A DNA stretch of 64,000 bases from Phyllostachys edulis (GCA_036346405.1 CM070548.1:50077779-50141778), one strand, 5' to 3'. Shown: positions 20,172 to 32,295, counted from the stretch's first letter. Notes: generated by a model from the letters alone, not told the origin. Made by a program: numbers and translations.

Positions 20172-23150
20172 ATGCCTCTATTGGAGCTACTAGAACCCTT
20201 CTACGACGAGCATCACATGTGCAAGTTGTGGATCACCAGGGACACAAATGGTCCTCCACCCCTTGTGCTTCGGTCCGAGAGGCATTACTGGTAGCTCGAC
20301 ACTCACTACATCCCAATCCTTCGGGACATAGGCTTGTTGCCCTTTGTGAGGTTGCTCTCGGTCGGACGCTACTTCAACCTAGACGTCTCAAGTCGGCACT
20401 TGTCGACAGGTGGAGACCTGAGACGCACACCTTCCACTTTTGGTGGGGAGAGATGACAGTCACTCTATACGATGTCTCATTCTTGACTGATCTCCTGATT
20501 AGGGGTGAGCCACTTGTTCCAGGCCATCCGTCGGCAGAAGGGAAGGCCCGGTTAGAGCATCGGTTCGGCATACCTATCCCGGACAGCACCCGTGGTATCC
20601 CTCGAACATGGCAGAGGAATTTCAGTCAATGCTCAGCGGATGCACCTAACGAGGTTGTTAGGATGCCCTCATCGCTTACCTTCTCCATCTCTTGGGTTCT
20701 GTCCTGTTTCCCACCATATAGGGTGATTGGGTGTACCCCAACTTCATCTGCATCGCTGAGTCTTTGGCTGACGCGGAGGCTGGGGCTATACCTCAGTACA
20801 GTTGGGGATTAGCCATCCTTTGCGTCATATACAGTGGGTTGTGTTATGCTTCGCAATGTGATACTAGTGTGAAACATGTCCTTGTCGTATGTTACGTGCT
20901 CCTACAATTGTAGAGTTGGGAGCACTTCCCTGTTGGGCGGCCCTCCTTTGGAAAAGCAGTGCACCCGTACCCCGAGTTGCATGACCCGATCGATGAGCCC
21001 ACTATGGTCTACTGGTGGACTACTGCCTAGTTACGCTGGGCCAAGGACAGACCGGCGAGGTGCTACTCATTGTTCCACAACAAGTTCGAGTCGTTGCATA
21101 ACAACAACATCATATGGGCTCCATGGAGCCCAAATTTCATGAACATGGCAGCGCCACATAGACTATTTGTGCAATGCACACAGGACACCGAATTATGGGC
21201 GACAACCTAACACCTGGTGTTTACCCATATGGTAGAGCCTTATGCCCTGTAGCGCGTAATTCGATAGTTCGATTTGTACAAGCTTGTGCCCCTCCCGACG
21301 GTAGGATCCTGCATCGAGCCGTCCACATGTCAGTCCAACTCCATCTGAGTGTTGTTTACACTTCATACCTACATCCGCTGTTCTAACATCAATCCTTCTC
21401 GAATGCAGGCAATCGAGGGCGAGTTGACATGTTGAGGACTGGCAAGCAGTCTAGCATGAGTGGGTTACGGCTTCGACAGAGATGGAACACATTGAGATAC
21501 TATAGGAGCAACGACCGTACGACATACAGACGTACGGTCAATACATCGAGTGGTACGTACCACGGTCGTGCACTAGACTCACCCGTCCTCCACCAGAGTG
21601 TCCAGAGCAGGTGACGCACCAGGAGAGGCTTCGTCACTCATTCGATTGACACAGCACTTCGTGGCATGACGACACCGTAAAACACTAGCAACCTTTGCTC
21701 GTTTCATTGATGATATTTGTATTGTTTGTTACTGAACAAATGTTGTCTATCATTTCAATTCGAGCAGCCACAGAGACTCGCAAGTGCATCTTAGACCGCC
21801 ATTTGTAGCCGAGAGCACACCTTACCGGGGCTTCTGAACACTATGAAGTACACCTTCGTGGAGTCAAAGAATATAATAAAGAACATGAGTTGTGGTCGGT
21901 CGAGAGACGATATCCTACACACTGCACACCGAGTGGGCTAATTGTGCTCACTTGCTAGGTTAGCACTAGACACATTCACAGGCGATGACCCGCCCGGCCG
22001 AACTGATCATGTCCGGGCGGCTTGGGCTGCTAGTCGGCCGAAGGAAGCCTAGCTCGGCCCAAATTTCCGGAAAAAACAATTAACTAAATGGAAATATATT
22101 TATTTTAATCCTGAAAATGAATTAAATAATACTTTTTTATTCCAAAAAAGATTAAAATAATACATTTTAATAGGAAAATCAACATTTGGTAGGGCCCAGT
22201 CTCGGGATTATAAATTCGGCCGGGCTTTTCAAGCCGGTCCGGCTTCTACTGACCCAACATTTGAATAGCTCTAGTTAGCATAGCCTAGTCAGTCCAGCGG
22301 GCATCGTAGTGCACCCCGTCGGTCATCCGTGCTGCAGATCGGCGGGGAGGTAAGTTATGTAAAAATTTATGTCCTATTTTTTATTACGCCTTAGGTTGTG
22401 CTCACATCGTGTCGTCCCCCAGCCGCACGTTCATCGGGATGCATCACTTCTGCCGTCTGCACCCCGTACTTAGACTGGCTCTCCCCCTCGGTCATCTACA
22501 CTACACATCCGGGAGGTACGAGATGTTTAGTTTAGGTCCTGAATATTTATTTCATCTAACATCATTCCATCTTGTAGCCTTTAGTTGACTGTGGGGGTGA
22601 CGGCCATCCGACAACCGATGACGATAAGGCCATCCCATGCACTGCTAGGGAGCAATACACGACACCAGGGTTTGGACCGTAGCACCCAAGGCGCTCACCC
22701 CTATCGTACGTTGACCAGTATAGAATACCGTACCAAGGGCAGAGCTCCTCCGGGGTTGCTGGCACATCGCACGATCAAGGTCAGAGCTCCTCTGCACCAA
22801 CGGACTTGCAGACATCATACCTGGGGGCGGACAATTCGAGCATGGATTTCTTGATTCCTTCATTAATGACATGATTGCCGATGGTAACCAGTTTGGCATG
22901 ACTCAGCTGGACGACATTGACATTGGATAGACTCAGCTAGGCCAAAGTCCGCTTGCTAATGCACCTCCGTCCGCTCAACGGTCTCCATACACCTCTGAAC
23001 TGATACGCACTCTCTTGACCGGTTAACGTATCCCACGGGACATGCTCAACACAAAACCAGAACGCACACGTAGACACAGATGTAGTGAGCAGAGAGTGGC
23101 TCAGATGAGTGAGCCATATTGTATCCCATGTGGAATTGCACTCCATAGAT
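20172..23150 (+). pseudogene. Plant mobile domain (aminotransferase-like, PMD) gene of the MULE
   Basis: An ATG at 20172 (MPLLELLEPFYDEHHMCKLW) opens a frame that matches the plant mobile domain found in plant transposons and in MAIL1-type host proteins. Landmarks are HYIPILRDIGLLPF, a SALVDRWRPETHTFHF-type motif with GEMTVTLYDV and LIRG (20390-20520), YPNFICIAESLADAEAGA (20733), and FHNKFESLHNNNIIWAPW (about 21070-21120). The frame breaks at several points (a TAG near 20295, shifts near 20385, 20660 and 20900), so it is a pseudogene. A C-terminal low-complexity part (QGQSSSGVAG, SSAPTDLQTSYLGADNSS) lies at 22580-22900 after likely introns (22350-22422 and 22516-22577). The MULE transposase is convergent with it. 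The biochemical role of the domain in the transposon is not settled. Confidence 0.75.
21967..22273. mobile_element. hAT-type MITE inside the PMD gene
   Basis: The 307-bp insert has termini TAGACACATTCACA and (other strand) TAGAGCTATTCAAA. It is flanked by GTTAGCAC (21959-21966) and GTTAGCAT (22274-22281), an 8-bp target duplication with one mismatch, as expected for hAT elements. The interior includes GCCCGGCCGAA near the left end and GGCCGGGCTT near the right. Confidence 0.7.
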
Positions 23151-23278
23151 GTTATGCAATTTTGTTGTCCTATATTTGTATGCATATTTTGTATGTTATG
23201 TGCATATTATCGGAGTAGATCGGTTCTGGAATATCATGAAATCAAAAAACACCGAGGTCATGACCTACAGTCGATATG

Positions 23279-23290
23279 ACTCTGATACCA
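23279..23290 (-). promoter_or_regulatory. Primer-binding site of gypsy element D
   Basis: On the minus strand TGGTATCAGAGT directly follows the LTR end, after a few bases. It matches the 3' end of initiator tRNA-Met as used by many plant LTR retrotransposons. Only about 100 bp of internal sequence remains to its left. Confidence 0.7.
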
Positions 23291-25398
23291 CTTTTGTCGA
23301 ACCTGGGAGCGAAGGATCCCGAATTCTCTGTGTTCATACACTAGTCTAGGATTTCTAGTGTACACAGTCAAACAAAAGTGATAATCAAAATATATCACAC
23401 ACTTTATTAATAATTATTCAGAGTTTATTACAAAAGGGCCTGAGGCCAAATAAAGTAAAACACAGCGGAAATAAAGCAGTAGTAGTAGACCCAACGATTA
23501 GCCCACAATAAATGCAGAAGCGTAACCTAAGCATCGATGTCCTCACCGTCTTGATAGAGGTCTTCTCCTGAATAAAGATTATTCAGCAAGAGTGAGCACT
23601 ACTACCGTGCTCACAAGTTACACCCATCAAATAACAGATTGAATGCATGCATAAAGTAAACAAGGGGTATTGGCAGGGTTTATTTGCATAAAACAGCATT
23701 TTCAATTTTAAATAATCATATTAATTTCCAAGGCCATTTTTTTATACTATATCTGAAATCAGATTTTAAATGACAGTTTTATAGTGTGGATAACCTCCAT
23801 AATTGAATGGTGAAGGATACCCTCCTATCACATGGCTAACCGCCCAATTTTACCACAAGGATTATCCATCCAAAATCATCTGTTGAAACCATTTTGAAAC
23901 CAAAAACAAGTCTAACTCAGAGTGGCTTTGCTAGCATGTCCATGACCGCGAACGCGGCTATTCGAATAGTTTCTACTCTGCAGAGTTTGTACAGCTTTAC
24001 CCACACAAGATAATATGCTCTTTGTGTCAGCCAATCCACGCTTCCTAAGGCATGTGACAAAGCAATTATCACAAGGTCGTTACAATGTTCTACCTCAAAA
24101 TACTCATGCCCGCTTAGGTTTCGCTTCCATTGGACTGACCGTCCTCCGGAAGCCCCCTCTTGCGGCAGGTGGGACTATTGTCTAACCGATACCCACACAT
24201 ACAATACGGCACGAATATCTATGAGGTATCTCAAATTAATAAGCCAGGTCTTGCCCATACAAGATATGTGGTGGTACGGTGAGGCATAGCAAGATGCGGC
24301 TCAAAGACTGGTCCTTAATTGACTTGGGCGTCTTTCAAAATCAAACCCTGGGTCTTAATCTTAACCAGATTAAACCCATGCATAAACCTGCACCCACCAT
24401 TCATCCGTTTCGCCCAAGTCCAAACCATTTTGATTTTATTTTAGTAAAAACCACCTTTACAAATTCCCTATGGTAAACAATACCATAGATTCAAGTTTAA
24501 ACCAATTTTGTAATGATTTGGCTAAATCCTCCCAAAATCAAAATCATGGTCTAAGCATTTGCTAAGCATGAATAATTTCCAAACCAATTTATCTATGGTG
24601 ACAAAGGAATGACATTTCAATATTCAAGATTGGCCATACAATAACAATTGGAATAACTAAGCATTTAAACAAGGCATTAAAATAATTGACTAAAAATATG
24701 CATGCAATAATAATTTTAAAAACTGAATTAAACAACTTTAAAATACTGGGGGCAATATGGTCAAGGGTGTAACTTGCCTTCGTTGAAGTCTTGAAACTCT
24801 AATTCCTCTGAAGGATCTACCACTCCGGAATCGTCAAAGTCTAAACGCGAAAGTACGACAAATTCAAATGAAATTCAAATAAATTCAAAACAACAAATTA
24901 AACTAACTCCAAATGAAATAATTTTATTTTATTTAGCTAGATAATAATTTTCTAAGATTTTAGCAATTTGAATCACCCAATTTGGAGATTGGATGCAAAA
25001 GTTATGAATTTTACAAGTTTTAAACCTAAATCAGATTTTAATTTCATTTACGGATTTATTTTCCCGAAGGAAATCCAAATTATTGCGCAGCATGACGTTA
25101 GCCACAGTGTTTCGGAATTTTAAAAGAAATTAATTTAATTTCTGACATGTGGGTCCCACGTGTCATAGACACGGTCCACATGAACTGAGTCCACGGGACT
25201 TTTGGCTCGGGGGCTATGCCTATGCGACGGGGCGAGGGTGACATGGCGCCACGCAGACAGCCATGTCGAACCTGGTGCTGGTGTGGCCCTCCGGTGGCAC
25301 TGACGTGGCCATGCCACGCAAGCCCGAGAGTGGCGGTGCTCCGGTGAGGACCTTGCCGGCGCTACGCGCCTCGGCGAGGGGTGCGGATGTGCGCAAAA

Positions 25399-27011
25399 TG
25401 TAGGGATACGGGTAGGCTACGATAGCAACAATTCAAAATTTCTACCACGTAAACCAGGAAGCCAAGCAAGAAGATGATCACAGATCGTTACCACTAGACG
25501 CGCAGAGCAGCGGAAGAAGTGTCGGGCGACTGGTCCGACGAAGAGCGTCGATGTCTATCGATCGTAGCCGATCGTCGGCGTCCAAAGACGTTGATGCAGT
25601 GGTTGCGGTCGATCGTCCAGCATCCTCGTGAGTTGATCGTCTCCTCCAAAGCACCTCTGCGGTTCCTTGCGAAGATCGTGGATCGTCCTTAAGCGCAACA
25701 ACGAGAAGCGCCTCTATGGTATCCACACGCCCGTCGGGGAAGGAACAACCGTGCAGCGGTGTGCTAGCACCAAATCACACGGCAAGGCTCTCAAGAAGAT
25801 GGCGGCTAGGGTTTCGGTAGGGCAATTCATGTCAACTCTATTTTTCCCAGTAGCCTCATGCATCTCCTTATATAGAGCCCGTGACGGATCCTATCCAAAC
25901 ATGTTTACGAATCGTATTCATACTGGTTTGTTCCAACCCGTTAAGTGTGTGACCCGTTAGGTTCATGTGTAGTTCGGTTGTGACTCGAAACCCTTCCGAC
26001 CACGAGTCGTAGCGGTTCCTAGCAGACATAACGATTCGAATACACACAAATTATATCGGACGAACCTTAATGCAATATGATCTACGACAGGTCCTCATCA
26101 CTTACGACCGGTCCTATCTCTATCTGACCGATTCAGTATTTTATCACGACCAACTCGTAACTCCTTACGACTTGGTTTCGACCACTCTGTGATTACGTTA
26201 GACCGATCACGACTTGCTTGTATCTCCATCGACCGGTCCGTAGTCTGGTCGAACTAAGCTTTACCTCTCATGTATTCTCCCTTTGCCTCACGATATCTGG
26301 TTGAACTCTAGGTGAGATGTTGTGTCATCCATGGACTATTCAATGCTTTCTCGTCGAGTATCAAATAACCTTATGTGATCGAACTCTTGACCACCAATGG
26401 GTATGGCCATGCACTTTCTTTATCCGACCACTTGAGGGCCCGAGATATCTCTCTGTTATGTTAGGAGGGCAAATCCCATATCCCACCAGTCACATTCCTC
26501 TGCATGTTTCATAGCATGCAAAGCTACCTTTATAACCACCCGATTTGAGTAGCGTTTGGTAACCCCTAAGAGTGCTATTACACATGTAGGAAACCATCTT
26601 GATCTTAGGTCTAAGGATTATACATCATCATTGCTTGAGACCAACTAACGACACATAGAATCATAACAATCTCAATAGTGTCTCAAGGTGGGTCTTATCC
26701 AACACCATGTTCTCTAACACGTGTCCACATTATTGATTCGATATCCCTATATCCATGACCGTGAAACATGGTCATCAATCAATACATGTGTCGGTCGTAG
26801 AGTCACTAGTGTTCCACCAAAGTGACTTTCGACCGAGGATACTTTTAGAACGACATCATCATAAGTTAAAAGAGCTTCACCAACAAGTCACATACTCGTT
26901 AATCTTCATGGTGATGATTCATTCAAGGAACAAGATAACATATTATCAAATATTGTGAACATAATGAAATATAATCATCTCTATGATTGCCTCTAGGGCA
27001 TATTTCCAACA
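25399..27011 (-). mobile_element. Copia solo LTR (same family as element A)
   Basis: On the minus strand it opens TGTTGGAAATATGCCCTAGA at 27011 and closes CGTATCCCTACA at 25399, 1613 bp. Both flanks carry CAAAA (25394-25398 and 27012-27016), a perfect 5-bp target duplication, so this is a solo LTR left by LTR-LTR recombination. It aligns with the LTR at 4733-6249 over its length and has a TATA box (CTATATAAGG on the minus strand, 25866-25875). Confidence 0.92.
25866..25875 (-). promoter_or_regulatory. TATA box of the solo LTR
   Basis: The minus strand reads CTATATAAGG, the counterpart of the TATA at 5821 in the related LTR. Confidence 0.55.
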
Positions 27012-27360
27012 CAAAAGAGAGGGAGGGAGATGCCGAACACGATGCTCACTGAGGTTGCGAGGATGCGCGGCGGAAAGGTCGTCGGCGACGAGGTTAAGCG
27101 GCGGCAGCTTCCGGTTGACGGCGAAGTAGGGGCTCCGGGGATCCTCCGGCGATGTGGGTGCATGCACGAGGTTCGCCGTGAAGCGGCGATGCTGATGGTG
27201 GCGAAGTCGAGGGCGAAGCGACGACGGAGGCACCGGAATCGGAAAAGAACCAAAAGCTTCCCGCTGGCGAAGAACTCCAAAATTCGGGCTCTATAGGGGA
27301 GGAGGAGAGATGTGAGTGGCGGCGCTGAGGCGTGGGGCGGAAGGCGCACCCGGGGCTCCC

Positions 27361-27369
27361 TTTTATAGG
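27361..27369 (-). promoter_or_regulatory. TATA box of gypsy LTR D
   Basis: The minus strand reads CCTATAAAAGGGAGCC in a GC-rich setting, a strong core promoter. Transcription would start near 27330 and run leftwards. Confidence 0.65.
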
Positions 27370-28239
27370 GCCGGGGAGGGGCGGAGCTTCGTAGGGCGCA
27401 AGAAGGTCCCCACAGCACAGCGGCGTGGTTTAGGGGATTCGGGGTGCGGGGATGGAAAGCGGTGGCCGGATTGGGTGCGGGGTGACGCGGCGACATAAAT
27501 GCGCGCGAGATTGTGGGGATGCGGCCGGTCTTGCTCAGGTTTTGGAAGGTTTTTGAATCCACGTCAATGGCGGACGCGACGGGAAAGGAAAGGGGGCGCG
27601 CGGGGAAGAAGGAAAGGGCGAGACGATGACACTATAACGGGCCCACTTGTCGGCGATTTAGCGGAAGCGTAAAAAAGCGGGTGGTCTTGTGCGTTGGATT
27701 TCAATCCAACTGACGCCGAAGAGAGGAGGGCGCTGCAGTGAGGTTGGGCCGGACCATCATGCGTGCGCGGCTTGAGGTGGGCTAAGCCAAATTCGGCCCA
27801 TCTACTGTTTGTGAATTTCTAAACGTTTTTCCAATTGATTTAATTCAGGTAATTCCAAATAGCTTTAGAAAATAACAAATAAAATTCAAAAATTCTAGAA
27901 AAATTCACAGAAATTCCTGGAGTTGTTTTGGACTTAATAAACTTAAATTTGGCTTTTAATTTTGCAAATAAATTATTTTGGCTTTTAAAATAATTTGGAA
28001 AAGGCTTTTTAAAACTCAAGAAAATTTTAGAAATTAATTTAATTTTTATTTTTCAACTTTAACTCAAATAAAACTTCAAAAGATTTAATAAATTTTATTT
28101 TTGACTTTCAAAATTTCAGAAATTCCAATAAAGTGACCAAACTCTTTCAAATTTCAGAAAATCTAGCAAAATAATAACTTTATTAATTTTTATTTTGGTA
28201 ACATAACTTTGGGATGTTACACTGGGTGTGTGGACTGAA

Positions 28240-29960
28240 TGATCTTCGCTGGTTCTTTGCACACACATTACAAGCATATAAACTCTAGTGGTACCAGCGC
28301 ATCCTTCATAGAAAAATCAGACCCCCACGCTCGCTGTTATCCATGTCATTTCGGAAGCGTCACGTTTGCCGTCGTCCCTTACCAGTTGACTTCAAGGCCT
28401 TGTCCGGGCCCCATTTGACCTTGTCTGGCCAAAGATCCCTATAGTTCATGTCCACGTCACACGAGTGAAACTCTGCACTCCATGTACCAAAAAGATGTTG
28501 CATGTTATACTACTCAAAGATATACGGCGTAGACATCGACCTCAGTTGCGTAGACGCCTTATACACATGTGAGCATGGCTTGTGCAGGAGCTTCGGCTTG
28601 TTGCAGGTGCTTGTAGCCATATCACCCAGTGTGCATGCATGTTTCCTTTCCCCACTGGCATGACTATTGACATATTTTTGCCTAGGCCTGATCTCGTACT
28701 TCCTCTTGAGACCATCGATCACCCGGATGTCGTGCATTTGGGCCTTTTGCATATTCTGGTCCATATACCTCTACATGTTCTCGAACCACTATTTCCCTTC
28801 TTCTATAGCTATCGCCTCGCTGCGGTGGCTCTATTGACGAAGTAACCGATGGTGCGAGTCTATGTCTGCTCAACGATCGTACTGATAGGGAGACATCGCA
28901 CACCTTTCAGCACACTATTGTACACCTCGGACATGTTGGTCATTATAATTCAGTATCTCGCACTGTCTATGTCATAGAGCAGGGACCATTTCTCCAACTC
29001 GGCCTGATGTCCCTCCTGTGCCTCTGAGGGGGACTCCCTTGTATGTCTTGTAGTTCGATGTTCAAGGTCTGTCCAGATGGACTAAAACTTCTTCCTCTGG
29101 TTCTGCATGCACAACACCTTGAACGTCTTCATTAGTTCCTAACTGCGGAACCGTGTGAAGAAGTTCGATGTAAGATGCATCATGCACCACCGGGTTTCCA
29201 TGTCGCTCCACTAGTGAGGGGGTTCTGTCCCATTCTTCATAGTGTTCAGAGCTGACAACAACCCAATATTGCAATCTGTGATAAGACATACGTTGGGCCG
29301 GTCGCCCACAACCGTCCGCTTCACATTCGCTGGGAACCATAGCCAACTTGATGTGTTTTCATTCTCTACAATGGCAAAAACAATCGAGAGAAGCTGGTCA
29401 TTCGCGTTGGCTGTCACCGTAGTGAGAATAGTGCCCTTATACCTCCCTGTGAGGAAAGTATCATCCATCGTGAGCACTGAGCGACAAAACTTGAAGCCCT
29501 CTATGGCCTGGGCAAAAGCCTAAAACACCCGGAACAGTGTGAAGCAGTTAGGGCCTCCATCAGCATCTTCACTTTCAACCTTGTTTATGTGCGTGCTGGG
29601 ATTTGCTTTGGCAATCTAGTGAAGCATTCTTAGCACAAGGTTGTACGCCTCTTCGTATGTCCTATACATGGACTCGATAACCTTCTGCTCGCTAAGCTCG
29701 CAAGTGTGGTCGGTCACCGCCTTGACCGTGAAGACCGAGCCGAAGAACTATGCTCGGTGAGCGCCGACCTTTCCAAGATAGCATTCCACTAGGCACTTCA
29801 CTACGTAATGTCCTGGGTTAGACTGGTGCACCCAGTACACACGGCTGATGGACAAGGCGTATCGTGCTATAGCTTGCTTCAAGGCAGCCTTGTTAGGCAA
29901 GTGATGCCCAACTAAGAGGGTGTTAGCACTAGGACCGTTAATTACAAGTAATTAATTATG
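28240..29960 (-). pseudogene. MURA-like Mutator transposase
   Basis: Reading leftwards, the block at 29930-29720 resembles the MuDR DNA-binding domain (LPNKAALKQAIARYALS, SNPGHYVVKCLVE). The MULE DDE domain follows, with LTMDDTFLTGRYKGTIL (first catalytic Asp), IVFAIVENENTSSWLWF and CLITDCNIGLL (second Asp) in 29477-29211. A SWIM-type zinc finger (CNKPKLLHKPCSHVYKA) lies at 28630-28560 and the C-terminus near 28320. Frames break repeatedly and several stops occur, so it is inactive. The N-terminus before the DNA-binding domain appears to be missing. It is transcribed from the right TIR, convergent with the PMD gene, and would encode the transposase of this MULE family. Confidence 0.85.
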
Positions 29961-30109
29961 ACTACTAAATAAATTAATTATGACTAGCTGGTTATGACTA
30001 ATTAACTATGACTACAATAATTATGACAAATGTAGTGGAAAAAAATCACCTTCTCTTCAGGGGGGTCGTTTTATACTAGTACGGTCCCAAGAACTGCTCT
30101 AAATACTCT

Positions 30110-30847
30110 TTAATCTCCAAATAAATTTTGTTACTATTCTCTGTGTTCTTAGCAACAAGCGTGAGAACGAGAATGAAATTGAGAATGAATGAGAGCGAGA
30201 GCGACTCCGATATTTATAGCCGCGCGAATGCAGTTCCCGTAGATAATGCAGCGACGAGAGGGGAATCGGATTCCCTCCCGCGCGATGTTATTCTGCATGT
30301 CGCATGCATGCAGGGGTAGTGCGATTGGACGGAAAGATGGATTGGACAAAAAGATGGGTGGTGGCGGGAGGCTAGGGTGGTGCGGCGTTGCCCACGTGGT
30401 GCATCCGGGTGAGAAGGGATCGGAAGAGTAGGCATCCACGTGCCAGGTGTATAGGCGAGAGAAGTTCAGGCTAGGGGCGTTCGGACAGGAACATGTTCAG
30501 CCGGTGACGTGCGGGCAAGCCACTTCCGTGTTAGGGGCGACCGGTGAAGGCCACGTGTCGGGAGGAGATGAAATCTGGGCTAGAGGCACACGGATTTCGC
30601 ACATCTGAGCGCTCGGCGAACGGACAAGGGTTATCTGAGCTAGGGGAGAGCGGTCATGGTCACATGGCGGGAGGAGGGAAGTCCGGGCTAGGGATGTGCG
30701 GCGGAAATTAAATCCGGGCTGGGGGCACATGGTATTGGACACGTGTCGGCTGCTGGTACGTCCATGGTATCATTTTTGGTAATACGACACTGCAACAGCC
30801 ATTTCTGTAAATATCGCAACCGATAGTGCTATTTAGGCCAAAAACTC
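30110..30847 (-). repeat. Right long terminal inverted repeat of the MULE
   Basis: This is the inverted counterpart of 18783-19560, with the same order of motifs (GAGTTTTTGGCC end, GACACGTGTCCAATACC, CCCCTAGCC-type repeats, TATA, CT-rich leader). Confidence 0.85.
30211..30220 (-). promoter_or_regulatory. TATA box in right MULE TIR
   Basis: The minus strand reads GCTATAAATA, 627 bp from the right end. It mirrors the TATA in the left TIR and would drive the transposase gene. Confidence 0.6.
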
Positions 30848-30890
30848 CTATGGAAGTGCCAAGAGCTGTCAAAAGCCAGGCAAGATGAAG

Positions 30891-30900
30891 TATTTATAGC
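30891..30900 (-). promoter_or_regulatory. TATA box of the split reverse LTR
   Basis: On the minus strand the sequence reads GCTATAAATA, a standard LTR TATA box. It now lies about 45 bp outside the right end of the MULE, which separated promoter and downstream R/U5 sequence. Confidence 0.5.
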
Positions 30901-30938
30901 ACACACAAAACTAGTCATTGCAAGCATCAAAGGACTGA

Positions 30939-31222
30939 GGGCATGTACAATGGTAGAGACAGCTGCTGTCTAAAACAACTATCTATGCCACTTGTAGACA
31001 GCACTAAAGACAGCTCATACAATAGTATAGACGGTTGCTGTCTTTTTAGTTGTCTTTATAGAACACACAATCTTTTAATATTTTTCTTGTTTCTTGTGCT
31101 ATAGTGAGCTACAGGATTGTAGATATCATCTTTCTCTCTCTTCATTCTTTTTCATCCATATCAGCAAAAATTCTACGTGGCAATGATTATAGACGGCTGA
31201 CATAAGCCCATTATATATGCTC
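30939..31222. mobile_element. MITE with GGGCATGTACAATGG-type termini
   Basis: The left end GGGCATGTACAATGGTAGAG and the right end (other strand GAGCATATATAATGGGCTTA) form imperfect inverted repeats. TGA flanks both sides (30936-30938 and 31223-31225), a 3-bp target duplication. The interior repeats GACAGCTGCTGTCT-like words. Superfamily is uncertain. Confidence 0.6.
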
Positions 31223-31225
31223 TGA

Positions 31226-31860
31226 AAACACATAAAACAGACCATCGTTTTTCCTTAGTGTAACGGCTAATGCATTAAATGCTAAACCTGTCCGTTACTA
31301 AAAAAACATACAGTCCTTTTATAAAATAGATTGTCCTTTTTCCGAAAATATGTTCTCCTGGAAGTATTTCTGTTTAGCAGACAGGCGGACCTTTTCTCAA
31401 CAAAAAAACAGTCCTTTATAAAAAAAAAAAACCGGACAATCCTTTTTTTCCCCGTTTCAATCGAAGGAGCCATGCAGCACCAAATAAAAACAGAATGTCC
31501 TTTTGCACTAAAACTGACTGTCCTTTTCTTTCCAGAAAACACTACTTGAGAACCCAAATCCATTCCAACTTGATTTTTGAAAAACTCTTTCAAAAAGGAT
31601 TTGAGGAATTTAAAACCATGCCAAAGATGTTTCTAAAGTGCAAGGTAGATGAGCTTCTTGACATGGATTACCATCAAGATACCAATCTCAAAACCCCTCT
31701 TTATTGTACGGCCTAAACAAGAAAATAATGATCCTAGCAAACCCGGCCAATTCCATGACAGGTAAAAGACTATAATATCCTTAGTCTTCATTTCTACCTT
31801 TCATGGAGCTCTTTGGTACTTTACGGTTCTTTAATCCTTTTAACTTGACATCGTTTGCAC
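31226..31860. other. Remaining sequence of the split reverse LTR
   Basis: This AT-rich stretch with repeated 'TGTCCTTTT' words contains no gene. It fits the U3 part of the interrupted LTR. Confidence 0.35.
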
Positions 31861-31874
31861 CTTTATCGTCGGCT

Positions 31875-32295
31875 GCATATCAGGTGCACAAAGTCTATTT
31901 AGTGCATATATAAAATAACTTTTTGTTTGGGTATCAAATTAGCACAAAAAATTCTGAAAAAAATTCTAGATGTAATTTATGGTGTTTTGTTCCACCCTTT
32001 AAAATTTAAAGTTCAAACTCAAAGTATGTTAGAAGATACAAAAAAGAGAAATTTCTGACATATGATAGATCAAATGGTGCTGAAAAAAAAAACAGGCAAA
32101 TGTTACTATTCACAGTAAACTTCTCTTTTTTGTATCTTCTAACAAACTTTGAGTTTGAACTTCAAATTTTAAAGGGTGGAACAAAACACCATAAATTACA
32201 TCTAGAATTTTTTTCAGAATTTTTTATGCTAATTTGATACCCAAACAAAAGTTTTTCCATATGTGCACCAAATGGTGCTTGTGCACCTGATATGC
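31875..32295. mobile_element. Foldback element with about 185-bp inverted arms
   Basis: The left arm from GCATATCAGGTGCAC is mirrored almost completely by the right arm ending GTGCACCTGATATGC. For example TTTGTTTGGGTATCAAATTA and GTAATTTATGGTGTTTTG appear on both arms in opposite orientation. The loop is about 50 bp. A 12-bp direct repeat CTTTATCGTCGG lies 2 bp outside the left arm (31861-31872) and 3 bp outside the right arm (32299-32310), probably a target duplication longer than that of common MITEs. Confidence 0.85.

Larger units (their letters stand above)
23295..28221 (-). repeat. Reverse gypsy LTR (element D) containing a nested copia solo LTR
   Basis: The LTR runs from TGTCGAACCTGGGAGC at 23295 to GGGATGTTACA at 28221 (reverse orientation, so it starts TGTAACATCCC on the minus strand). 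Removing the nested solo LTR leaves about 3.3 kb. It shares GGCTATTCGAATAGTTT with the LTRs at 36135 and 46412. A primer-binding site to its left shows it was a 5' LTR. The rest of the element is missing: the PMD end lies on one side and the MURA end on the other, so it was inserted in the MULE and later truncated. Confidence 0.8.
18783..30847. mobile_element. MuDR-like Mutator element (MULE) with long TIRs and two convergent genes
   Basis: Both termini read GAGTTTTTGGCCTAAAT (left at 18783, right complement ending at 30847), and the similarity continues inward for roughly 700 bp. The flanking 9 bp are CAATGGAAG (18774-18782) and CTATGGAAG (30848-30856), a Mutator-sized target duplication with one mismatch. 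Inside are a plant-mobile-domain gene on the plus strand and a MURA-like transposase gene on the minus strand. Both point inward from TIR promoters, the layout of maize MuDR. The unit is broken by a hAT-type MITE and by a gypsy LTR that itself holds a copia solo LTR. Without these the MULE would be about 6.8 kb. Confidence 0.9.

Noticed and set aside
20219..20812. 197-codon frame as an intact gene
   Set aside because: Only its middle part follows the plant mobile domain. Its start and end are out-of-frame translation of a frameshifted pseudogene.
26946..27562. 189-codon minus-strand frame as a gene
   Set aside because: It spans the border of the nested solo LTR and the GC-rich promoter of LTR D. 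It is a chance frame around a TATA box.
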